Positions 57,308 to 64,000 of a stretch of DNA of 64,000 nt are shown here, in pieces. Every line of letters begins with the position of its first letter. Within the stretch, counting starts at the first letter, position 1. This DNA is from Oceanospirillaceae bacterium (GTDB lineage: Bacteria > Pseudomonadota > Gammaproteobacteria > Pseudomonadales > Balneatricaceae): contig JABGSN010000042.1 of the NCBI GenBank assembly GCA_018647765.1, positions 1 to 64,000 of the forward strand, in the 5' to 3' direction. The notes beneath the pieces are model-generated. The model was not told the DNA's origin. It made no database searches and saw nothing but the letters and a program-made list of their open reading frames with translations. A program made the position numbers and the translations under genes.

Positions 57308-58620
57308 GCGGAGGCCATCAGCGCTTCAATGTCGGCCACGCTCACGGGCAAGGCCTGGGTTAAGTTAAGGTAGCCGTCTGACGTGACTAAAATATTGTCT
57401 TCAATACGCACACCAATGCCCCGCCACTGCGGGTCAATGGTTTCATCTTCAGGATCAATGTAGAGGCCCGGCTCAACGGTGGTCACCATACCCACTTCTA
57501 ACGGTCGCGATTCACCGTCAATTTTATATATGCCAACATCATGCACATCCATACCTAACCAGTGGCCAATGTTGTGCATGTAGTATTGGCGATAGCTTTG
57601 CTCGTCTATGTTGTTTTCAAGAGTGCCTTCTAACAGCCCCAAATCCAGTAGCCCTTGGGTCATTACCGCCACTGCAGCATCCTGCATTGCGCTAAACGGC
57701 GCGCCTGGTTTAATCACTCCTAAGGCGGCTTGATGCGCCGCTAACACCAGCTCATAAATGGCCTTTTGTGGCGCAGTAAAGCGGCCGTTGACGGGGAAGG
57801 TGCGGGTAATATCCGCGGCATAATGGTCCAATTCACAGCCTGCATCAATGAGCACTAGATCACTGTCTTGCAAGGGTTGGTCGTTATTGGTGTAGTGCAA
57901 AATACAGGCATTATCACCGCCGGCAACAATAGACCCATAAGCCACACGTGCACTGCCTTGCACGGCAAACTGATGATGTACTTCTGCCGCCAGGTGGTAT
58001 TCGTTCATGCCTACCTTGCACACGCTCATGGCCCGCTTATGGGCGGTCACGCTAATGTCGCAAGCGGCCTGCATTTGGGCCACTTCAGCAGCCGACTTAA
58101 GCAAGCGCATCGCGTCGAGCAACGGGTCTAAATCGGCCAAGTAAGTGGGGCATTGTTTGCCCTGGCGACTGAGCGCACGCAACTGCTGCAAACTGTGCTG
58201 CACTAACTGCTGCGTATCTTCGCGACTAAAACAATAAAGCATTTGGCTGGCGCCATCTAATAATTCAAGCAACTTTTCAGCCAAGCTATCAATGGCAAAG
58301 GCTTGATCTATGTTGAGCGCCCCCGGCGCGGCCTCTACACCTAAGCGGCGGCCATGCCAAATTTCTTGTAACTTATCTTTACTGCGGCAAAATACGCTGC
58401 TGACAGGGCCCGTAGCATGGTTGCTAAGCACCAATACCGCGTCTGACTCTAGAAAACCACATAGGTATTGAAAGTTGCTGTTTTGACGGTAGTCTTGCTC
58501 CACATCACCATTACGGATTTGGCTCGCCGCGGCTTGAATCAACACAACGGCACCTACGGGCAATTGGGCCAGCAATTGTTGTCGACGTTGGGTATATTCA
58601 GCGCTGGGTAGTTTAAGCAT
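57304..58620 (-). CDS. pepP: Xaa-Pro aminopeptidase P
   Basis: Metallopeptidase removing N-terminal residues before proline. 438 residues; creatinase-type N-terminal domain, then the pita-bread domain with ligands in LVLIDAGCELDHYAADITRTF, HNIGHWLGMDVHDVG, VTTVEPGLYI and GIGVRIEDNILV. Conserved ygfB-pepP-ubiH-ubiI order. Confidence 0.94.
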   Translation of the reverse strand: MLKLPSAEYTQRRQQLLAQLPVGAVVLIQAAASQIRNGDVEQDYRQNSNFQYLCGFLESDAVLVLSNHATGPVSSVFCRSKDKLQEIWHGRRLGVEAAPGALNIDQAFAIDSLAEKLLELLDGASQMLYCFSREDTQQLVQHSLQQLRALSRQGKQCPTYLADLDPLLDAMRLLKSAAEVAQMQAACDISVTAHKRAMSVCKVGMNEYHLAAEVHHQFAVQGSARVAYGSIVAGGDNACILHYTNNDQPLQDSDLVLIDAGCELDHYAADITRTFPVNGRFTAPQKAIYELVLAAHQAALGVIKPGAPFSAMQDAAVAVMTQGLLDLGLLEGTLENNIDEQSYRQYYMHNIGHWLGMDVHDVGIYKIDGESRPLEVGMVTTVEPGLYIDPEDETIDPQWRGIGVRIEDNILVTSDGYLNLTQALPVSVADIEALMASA

Positions 58621-58631
58621 AGCGCGTGCCT

Positions 58632-59237
58632 TTAGTGCAGTTGACTGGGTTGCGTATGTAGCTGTTCGTCGGCCGCTAAATTGAACTCAGCAAACACCAT
58701 CATCGCGGCCAAACGCACATATTCTACCAATTCAATGTAACTGGTTTCTGCACTATCTGGGGCTTCATCTTCATCGTTGTCATCGGCATCAAAAGACACT
58801 TGAGCGATATTGGCCAAATCTTCCATGGTGTCGGTAATTTCGCTCGACAGTTTCTGTTTAGTCCGATCAAAACCTAAGCCAAAACCGCCCAAGAAGCCGC
58901 TACACCAAGCCCCCAAGGATTCAGTTCTAGCGGCTAGCTCAGTGTCATCTTCTGGCAATAACAACTGAAAACCAAAGTCGGCCTGTTGCAGCTGCTCTAA
59001 GGCAATGTCGTACAAACCCACTAACTCGGCTTTGTCATCATCATCTTCCAGCTCTTGCACATCTAAATGGGCCACCACCATGGCGAGCCAGGCTTCGGCG
59101 TCGGCACGAATGCCAGCGGCCAGTTGTCCGGTCAGCAAGCCGTGTAATTCCGAGGGCGTACCAAAGGCGCCGAGCTCGACAAACATGTCGGCAAAATCAT
59201 CAAATATATAGTTTATCTGGGGCGTTGTATCGGTCAT
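58632..59237 (-). CDS. ygfB: YgfB/YecA family protein
   Basis: 201 residues, acidic and helical, with SELHGLLTGQLAAG near the N-terminus and WCSGFLGGFGLGF in the middle, the usual UPF0149 features. The biochemical role is uncertain; Pseudomonas YgfB relatives affect expression of amidase and resistance genes. First gene of the ygfB-pepP-ubiH-ubiI run, 11 bases before pepP. Divergent from the small coiled-coil gene. Confidence 0.9.
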   Translation of the reverse strand: MTDTTPQINYIFDDFADMFVELGAFGTPSELHGLLTGQLAAGIRADAEAWLAMVVAHLDVQELEDDDDKAELVGLYDIALEQLQQADFGFQLLLPEDDTELAARTESLGAWCSGFLGGFGLGFDRTKQKLSSEITDTMEDLANIAQVSFDADDNDEDEAPDSAETSYIELVEYVRLAAMMVFAEFNLAADEQLHTQPSQLH

Positions 59238-59328
59238 TGATGTCGCTCACGATGCTAATAAATAGGTTGAATATGGCAGCCATTATACCTGAGATAACGG
59301 CATTCTCTAGGCTTTTGCAGAGGGTAAC

Positions 59329-59356
59329 TAGACAGGGGCGTAATTTACTATAAAAT
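59329..59356 (+). promoter_or_regulatory. Sigma-70-like promoter for the coiled-coil gene and zapA
   Basis: TAGACA (59329-59334) and TAAAAT (59351-59356) are 16 bases apart, 33 bases before the ATG at 59389. A reasonable match with one mismatch in each hexamer. Confidence 0.45.
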
Positions 59357-59388
59357 TAGTAGCCTTAACTTCTCCGACGCAGGCCATC

Positions 59389-59646
59389 ATGTCGACTATC
59401 AATTCAGTGGTGCACCATACTGACCAGCTGCTAACCCAGCATCATCAACTGCAACTAAGCCACACTCAGCTACAAGCACGTATTGCCGAGCTAGAGCAGC
59501 AACTGGCACAGCAACAACAAGCCGCCGATACGCTTGCGCAAACTCACGATCAAGTCGGCCAACAACAGGTGCAGCAGGCCATAGAAGCAGACTTAACCCA
59601 CTTGATTGGTTTGTTTGACTCGGCACAGGAGCCCGACTATGAATAA
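59389..59646 (+). CDS. Small coiled-coil protein upstream of zapA (TIGR02449-like)
   Basis: 85 residues, nearly all coiled coil with heptad-like leucines and many glutamines (LQARIAELEQQLAQQQQAAD). Short coiled-coil proteins of this kind lie before zapA in pseudomonads and relatives; the function is unknown. Its stop overlaps the zapA start by eight bases, which suggests a shared role around the division machinery, though this is inference. Confidence 0.75.
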   Translation: MSTINSVVHHTDQLLTQHHQLQLSHTQLQARIAELEQQLAQQQQAADTLAQTHDQVGQQQVQQAIEADLTHLIGLFDSAQEPDYE

Positions 59647-59917
59647 GTCACAAGCGGTACAAGTATCCATCTTAGAGCAACACTACACCCTGACTTGCCC
59701 GGCGGGCAAAGAGGCGGCCCTCAAACAAGCCGCCACCAATTTGGATTTAAAACTACGCGACATTAAAGCCTCGGGTCGAGTCATGGGTTTAGAACGTATG
59801 GCAGTGATGGCGGGGCTCAATATGAGTGCCGAGCTACTCGATTGTAAAGCACAATTGCAAACCTTAGAAATTGCCATGCAACAACTGGATCAGCGCCTGA
59901 TTAGCGCATTAGATTAA
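59639..59917 (+). CDS. zapA: Cell division protein ZapA
   Basis: Cytoplasmic protein that bundles FtsZ filaments. 92 residues from ATG 59639 (MNKSQAVQVSILEQHYTLTC); an earlier frame opening at 59606 lies inside the upstream gene. CPAGKEAALKQAATNLDLKLRDIK and MGLERMAVMAGLNMSAELL are characteristic. It is followed by 6S RNA, the classical arrangement. Confidence 0.92.
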   Translation: MNKSQAVQVSILEQHYTLTCPAGKEAALKQAATNLDLKLRDIKASGRVMGLERMAVMAGLNMSAELLDCKAQLQTLEIAMQQLDQRLISALD

Positions 59918-59962
59918 CAATCTATTTACACAATTTTTGTTCCATTATTGAAAACACAAGCA

Positions 59963-59968
59963 TATACT
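59963..59968 (+). promoter_or_regulatory. -10 element of the 6S RNA promoter
   Basis: TATACT lies eight bases before the GACTCCC that begins the predicted 6S RNA stem. No convincing -35 hexamer is present at the expected distance. Confidence 0.45.
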
Positions 59969-59974
59969 TGCCGT

Positions 59975-60156
59975 AAGACTCCCTGTGGTGCCCGGCATTC
60001 GATAACGTCCTTGAGCCGATTTACTTATATAGGGCGCTTCTCGCTTATGCTCTGTGCACGTCCGCTTGTCGGAACGCCTTCCGCCTAATCAGGAGCGCCC
60101 ACCTTGAACCTCCGGGTTCAGGGCAACCATTGGAACCGACACCTTGGGGAGTCCTT
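59975..60156 (+). ncRNA. ssrS: 6S RNA
   Basis: Regulatory RNA that mimics an open promoter and sequesters sigma-70 RNA polymerase. The ends pair (GACTCCC near 59977 with GGGGAGTC near 60146-60153). Conserved internal blocks match the enterobacterial RNA: CTTGAGCCGAT in the 5' half and CACCTTGAACC followed by GGGTTCAGGG in the 3' half. About 180 bases, directly after zapA as in most gammaproteobacteria. Exact ends are estimated. Usually ygfA follows; here a response regulator gene does. Confidence 0.93.
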
Positions 60157-60287
60157 GTTTTATTGCCCTGTAAAAATCTGTAAAAACCTCTCTCTCCCGC
60201 CATACTCCAGCGCTAATTGTGGCACAATCGCTGCTATATATTATTTGATAAGCCCCAGTGGCAAATCGATATAGAGATCTAGCGCGC

Positions 60288-60992
60288 ATGACGAAACGAA
60301 TTTTATTAATTGAAGATGACCAAGAGTTAAACGAACTTTTGAGCGAATTTTTGGCCCTAGAGAATTTTGACGTAGACCAAGCCTTCGACGGCGAGCAAGG
60401 CCTAAACATGGCCTTAAGCGGCAACTACGATGCCTTGGTGCTCGATATTATGATGCCCAAAATGAATGGTCTGGACCTGCTCAAACAATTTCGCATGAAC
60501 CACAAAACGCCGGTGCTGATGCTCACCGCCCGCAGCGACGAAGTCGACCGTATTCTGGGTTTTGAAATGGGTGCCGATGACTACCTTCCTAAACCCTGCA
60601 ACCCAAGAGAAATCATTGCCCGGATTCGCGCCATATTGCGTCGTGTAGACATGGACAAGGCGGGCATGCAAACCACAGGCAGTCGCCAGGTCATGGTGCG
60701 CGAAGACGTTGAGCTTAACCATAATACTCGCATTGCCTCTAAAGACGGTGAGGCGCTCGACCTAACCAGTACCGAATTTAATCTGCTCGCTAGCCTACTC
60801 GAACATGCCGGCCGCGTATTAAGCAAAGAGGAACTGACGGAAACCGCATTAGGCCGCAAACTCACCCTATATGACCGCAGTGTGGACATGCACATGAGCA
60901 ACCTACGTCGCAAGTTGGGCCCGTTTGATAACGACGATGCGCGCATTAAAACCATACGTGGTGTAGGATATCAATATGTCATCCATGATTAA
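60288..60992 (+). CDS. OmpR/PhoB-family response regulator, CpxR-like
   Basis: 234 residues from ATG 60288 (MTKRILLIEDDQ); a GTG at 60258 is less likely. The receiver domain has the acidic pair in IEDDQEL, the phospho-Asp in ALVLDIMMPKMNG, and Lys in DYLPKPCNPRE. The winged-helix C-terminal domain shows LDLTSTEFNLLASLLEHAG, DRSVDMHMSNLRRKLG and IKTIRGVGYQYV. It overlaps the kinase gene by 17 bases. Likeness to CpxR is strong but not proof of the same regulon; a Spy/CpxP-like gene at 23.5 kb is a natural target. Confidence 0.87.
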   Translation: MTKRILLIEDDQELNELLSEFLALENFDVDQAFDGEQGLNMALSGNYDALVLDIMMPKMNGLDLLKQFRMNHKTPVLMLTARSDEVDRILGFEMGADDYLPKPCNPREIIARIRAILRRVDMDKAGMQTTGSRQVMVREDVELNHNTRIASKDGEALDLTSTEFNLLASLLEHAGRVLSKEELTETALGRKLTLYDRSVDMHMSNLRRKLGPFDNDDARIKTIRGVGYQYVIHD

Positions 60993-62349
60993 GTGGCCTC
61001 TGATGTTTCGTAGCCTGTATTGGAAAATTTTCTTTTTCTTCTGGCTCACGCTCATTGCCGCCATTTTCTCTGTGGCCACCTTATCCGAGATCATTGTTAA
61101 CGAGCGCGATGAAGACCAATACCAAAAGGTAATTCACTTAGGCATTCAAGCAGCGAATATCTATGAGCGCAAGGGCACTCGAGCCTTAACCGCCCACCTA
61201 CGCCATATTGACCAAGAATTTGACGTTAAGGGCTTTATGCTCGACTCCCAGCACCGCCCCATCAGCCGCGCAAATTTACCCAAAAACTGGCTTGAATTCA
61301 CCCTTCCCCTGACCCAAAACCGCCTGTCACAACGTCATTTGCGCGGCTTTCAACCCTACCGTATCTCCAGCACCAGTGGTCACACTTACACGTTTGTGGC
61401 TTATCGTGACAACCGCGGACCCTACCCGGCCTGGTTCAAACACTTGCCTATGCTACAGTTGCTCACCGCCTTGGTGATCGTGGCCCTGCTGACTGCATTT
61501 GTCACCTGGCGCATTACCAACCCACTACGCAAGCTCAAACAGGCCACCGATTCATTTGCCCGTGGCAACTTAGACACGCGCTTACCCAAACTTGTGGGTT
61601 GTCGCAAAGATGAGATTGACGAAGTTGGCCTAGCCTTTAACCACATGGCCGAACGCATCAGCTTACTGGTGAGCAACCAACAACGCTTATTTCGAGACAT
61701 CTCCCACGAATTACGCACCCCACTAGCTCGCCAACAGATTGCGCTGGAATTATTAGCGCGCAAATTGCCCGACACTGAACATCAATCGTTACACCGTATT
61801 GACCGCGAAATTGGCCGTATGAACCAGCTCATCGACCAAGTGCTGACCTTGTTGCGCTTAGAACAAAATGAACAGGGCCCAACCATAGAAGCCTATGACC
61901 TCAGCCAATTGCTGTGCAAGCTCACCCAAGATGCACAATTTGAAGCCCAGTCAAAAGACCAAGTAGACCTAAGCCAACCGAAGCAGGTCTCAGTGGTAGG
62001 TCAACAAGAGTTAGTGTCGCGGGCCGTAGAAAATATTTTGCGCAACGCCCTGCGCTACACCCCAGAGCAGGGCCGTGTGTACTTGCAGGTGGACGAGCAC
62101 AAAGATAGCGTTATGATTCGTATTGAGGATGAAGGTGACGGCGTACCCGAAGCGTCATTAAGCCACCTGTTTGAACCCTTCTATCGGGTGGAAGCCAGCC
62201 GCAACCAACAAAGCGGCGGTTACGGCATTGGCATGGCTATTGCTGAACAAGCCATTCGCGCCCAAGGGGGCAACATTAGCGCCCGCAATCGCAAAGAGGG
62301 TGGCTTGTGCGTAGAAATCAACCTACCCAAAACCAGCCTTAATAGCTAG
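60976..62349 (+). CDS. Membrane sensor histidine kinase, CpxA-like
   Basis: 457 residues: TM1 about 13-33 (LYWKIFFFFWLTLIAAIFSV), a periplasmic domain of about 120 residues, TM2 about 158-180 (LLTALVIVALLTAFVTW), HAMP, then the H box QQRLFRDISHELRTPLARQQI, N box ENILRNALRYTP and G boxes EDEGDGVPE and GGYGIGMAIAE. The H-box wording is that of the CpxA group. An ATG at 60985 is an alternative start. The periplasmic domain is where a Spy/CpxP-like inhibitor could act; inference only. Confidence 0.88.
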   Translation: MSSMIKWPLMFRSLYWKIFFFFWLTLIAAIFSVATLSEIIVNERDEDQYQKVIHLGIQAANIYERKGTRALTAHLRHIDQEFDVKGFMLDSQHRPISRANLPKNWLEFTLPLTQNRLSQRHLRGFQPYRISSTSGHTYTFVAYRDNRGPYPAWFKHLPMLQLLTALVIVALLTAFVTWRITNPLRKLKQATDSFARGNLDTRLPKLVGCRKDEIDEVGLAFNHMAERISLLVSNQQRLFRDISHELRTPLARQQIALELLARKLPDTEHQSLHRIDREIGRMNQLIDQVLTLLRLEQNEQGPTIEAYDLSQLLCKLTQDAQFEAQSKDQVDLSQPKQVSVVGQQELVSRAVENILRNALRYTPEQGRVYLQVDEHKDSVMIRIEDEGDGVPEASLSHLFEPFYRVEASRNQQSGGYGIGMAIAEQAIRAQGGNISARNRKEGGLCVEINLPKTSLNS

Positions 62350-62363
62350 ACGCTTAAGGCTGG
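62333..62363. terminator. Hairpin spanning the stops of the kinase gene and ilvA
   Basis: CCAGCCTTAA (62333-62342) and TTAAGGCTGG (62354-62363) pair perfectly around an 11-base loop. On the minus strand the stem is followed by TTTTGGG, so it can terminate ilvA; on the plus strand no T run follows. The hairpin includes both stop codons. Confidence 0.6.
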
Positions 62364-63874
62364 GGGCTTAAAAACAACTGATACGCTGGATTCTGCGTTT
62401 CTTCATGGAAGGCATAACCTAGCTCATGTAAGTAACCCTCAAGCTTCGACTTATCAGCGTCGGGCACTTGCATAGCCACCAACACCCGACCAAAGGCAGA
62501 ACCGTGGTTGCGGTAATGAAACATGGATATATTCCAAGGCTGGCCCAATTTATTAAGAAACTTCAATAAGGCCCCAGGCCGCTCAGGAAAGGTAAAGCGA
62601 TAAACCACTTCACTGTCTACCTTGGCGTGCCCACCCACCATGTAGCGAATGTGGGTTTTGGCCATTTCGTTGTCGCTTAGATCTAAGGCCGGAATGTCGT
62701 GCTGCTGCAGCTCTTGTAATAACTGCTCCCGGCCACCGTCATCGGTTTTCAACTGTACACCTACAAATACTTGCGCTTGTTCATCGTCAGCGTAGCGGTA
62801 ATTAAATTCGGTAATATTGCGCTCACCTAGTGCCTTACAAAAACGCTTAAAACTGCCGGGTTGCTCTGGAATTTGAGCCGCAATAAGCGCCTCACGCCCC
62901 TCACCAATTTCGGCACGTTCAGCGACATGGCGCAAACGATCAAAGTTAACATTGGCACCACTGGCGACCGCCACCAACGTTTGATCTTGCGTTTGCTCAC
63001 GCTGCACATATTTTTTTAGACCGGCTAGTGCACAGGCCCCGGCGGGCTCAGTGATAGCACGAGTGTCGTCGTACACGTCTTTAATCGCCGCACACAGTTC
63101 GTCAGTGGTCACGGTGATGACCTCATCCACGTACTTTTGTGCGAGCTCAAAGGTGAGTTCGCCAATTTGGGCCACTGCCACACCTTCGGCAAAAATACCC
63201 ACTTCTGGTAACACCACCCGCTCGCCAGCATCCAGCGCAGCCTTAAGGCAGCAGGAGTCTTCTGGCTCGACACCAATGACCTTAATATCTGGGCGTAAGT
63301 ATTTAATATACACGGCAATGCCAGCAATGAGGCCACCACCACCCACAGGCACAAACACAGCATCAATGTTGCCGCGGATTTGGCGTAACAGTTCAACCGC
63401 CACGGTGCCTTGGCCAGCGATCACATTTTCGTCATCAAACGGGTGAATATAAACCAAACCCTTATCCGCCACCATCTGCAACGAATGGGCATAGGCTTCG
63501 GCAAAGGAGTCGCCAAACAAAATGACTTTGCCACCTAATGCTTTCACCGAATTAACTTTGATGTCTGGTGTGGTTTTGGGCATCACAATGGTGGCTTTAA
63601 TACCCAAATGTTTGGCCGACATGGCTACGCCCTGGGCATGATTACCGGCCGACGCTGCAACCACACCGCACGCACGTTGAGCGTGCGTCAATTGTGAAAT
63701 ACAGTTATAAGCGCCACGAATTTTAAAGGAAAATACAGGCTGCAAATCCTCTCGCTTAATCAAGATATTGTTACCCAAGCGGGTGGACAACCCACGGGCA
63801 GATTCTACCGGCGTTTCCACGGCCACGTCGTACACATTGGCGGCGAGTATTTTTTTGATATAACGATGAGGCAT
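62354..63874 (-). CDS. ilvA: Biosynthetic L-threonine dehydratase
   Basis: PLP enzyme making 2-oxobutyrate for isoleucine synthesis. 506 residues: PLP Lys in PVFSFKIRGAYN, SAGNHAQGVAMSAKHLGI, glycine-rich loop VPVGGGGLIAGIAVYIK, then two C-terminal ACT-like regulatory domains (IPEQPGSFKRFCKALG and TFPERPGALLKFLNKL) for isoleucine/valine control. Full-length biosynthetic type, not the shorter catabolic TdcB. Divergent from a gene beyond the right edge. Confidence 0.96.
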   Translation of the reverse strand: MPHRYIKKILAANVYDVAVETPVESARGLSTRLGNNILIKREDLQPVFSFKIRGAYNCISQLTHAQRACGVVAASAGNHAQGVAMSAKHLGIKATIVMPKTTPDIKVNSVKALGGKVILFGDSFAEAYAHSLQMVADKGLVYIHPFDDENVIAGQGTVAVELLRQIRGNIDAVFVPVGGGGLIAGIAVYIKYLRPDIKVIGVEPEDSCCLKAALDAGERVVLPEVGIFAEGVAVAQIGELTFELAQKYVDEVITVTTDELCAAIKDVYDDTRAITEPAGACALAGLKKYVQREQTQDQTLVAVASGANVNFDRLRHVAERAEIGEGREALIAAQIPEQPGSFKRFCKALGERNITEFNYRYADDEQAQVFVGVQLKTDDGGREQLLQELQQHDIPALDLSDNEMAKTHIRYMVGGHAKVDSEVVYRFTFPERPGALLKFLNKLGQPWNISMFHYRNHGSAFGRVLVAMQVPDADKSKLEGYLHELGYAFHEETQNPAYQLFLSPQP

Positions 63875-63980
63875 TTAGGTATCTGCTGTAATTTACTGCG
63901 CTTGGGCGCAGCATTAGAAAGAACTGATTATATTAATGGCTCAAGCCACGAGCGTCTACATGATGAGCCGCTAAATCCTG

Positions 63981-63986
63981 TATAAT
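63981..63986 (+). promoter_or_regulatory. -10 element of a promoter reading out of the window
   Basis: A perfect TATAAT lies 107 bases upstream of ilvA, pointing away from it. In many gammaproteobacteria rpiA is divergent from ilvA, so this may be its promoter; the gene itself is outside the window and no good -35 is seen. Confidence 0.4.
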
Positions 63987-64000
63987 CTCATTTTTCCTGC

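Overview
The window is a stretch of gammaproteobacterial chromosome with roughly balanced base composition. Gene order points to a Pseudomonas/Oceanospirillales-like, probably marine lineage: cysM-rlmD-relA-mazG and lepA-lepB-rnc-era-recO-pdxJ-acpS resemble pseudomonads, while ygfB-pepP-ubiH-ubiI and zapA followed by 6S RNA are general gammaproteobacterial arrangements. The genus cannot be fixed from the sequence alone. Almost all of the window is dense housekeeping DNA. I see no CRISPR array, tRNA, rRNA, insertion sequence or defence locus.

Left edge (1-7.4 kb) is the accessory part. A tyrosine integrase, open at the window edge, is fused in frame to the last third of a kbl gene (2-amino-3-ketobutyrate CoA ligase) and overlaps tdh. 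This marks the right end of an integrated element whose cargo lies to the left of the window. Next come a frameshifted small HTH gene, a mercaptopyruvate sulfurtransferase, a dimethylglycine/sarcosine dehydrogenase-like FAD-GcvT protein with an Asp/Glu-racemase-family partner, and a decayed Wzz-like tail.

From 7.4 to 23 kb there is a membrane-anchored cold-shock protein, slyX, rsmJ, uppP, tsaB, adk, then mazG-relA-rlmD-cysM-acpS-pdxJ-recO-era-rnc-lepB-lepA, nearly all on the minus strand with gaps of a few bases. They cover the stringent response, rRNA maturation, cofactor synthesis and secretion. From 23 to 34 kb lie an ABC-exporter remnant, a CpxP/Spy-like periplasmic protein, and a minus-strand run waaA-thiP-thiQ-hemY-nudF-cpdA-yqiA-parE.

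From 33 to 37.5 kb there is an envelope block: waaA, a GT4 glycosyltransferase, dgkA (interrupted by an in-frame TGA), msbA and an lpxL-like acyltransferase. Then come glnE, a soluble orphan histidine kinase, argA, ilvD, folA-thyA, lgt, a TSUP permease, an NRDE protein with an arginine/lysine exporter, ptsP-rppH, a HAD phosphatase, rlmI, gcvH, the ubiI-ubiH-pepP-ygfB operon, a small coiled-coil gene with zapA, 6S RNA, a CpxRA-like two-component system and ilvA.

Recurring themes are glycine/threonine and one-carbon metabolism (tdh, the dehydrogenase, gcvH, ilvA), lipid A/LPS export, and envelope stress (the CpxRA-like pair with a Spy/CpxP-like protein elsewhere in the window). The clearest oddities are the integrase-kbl fusion, the dgkA nonsense codon, and three gene remnants in intergenic DNA.
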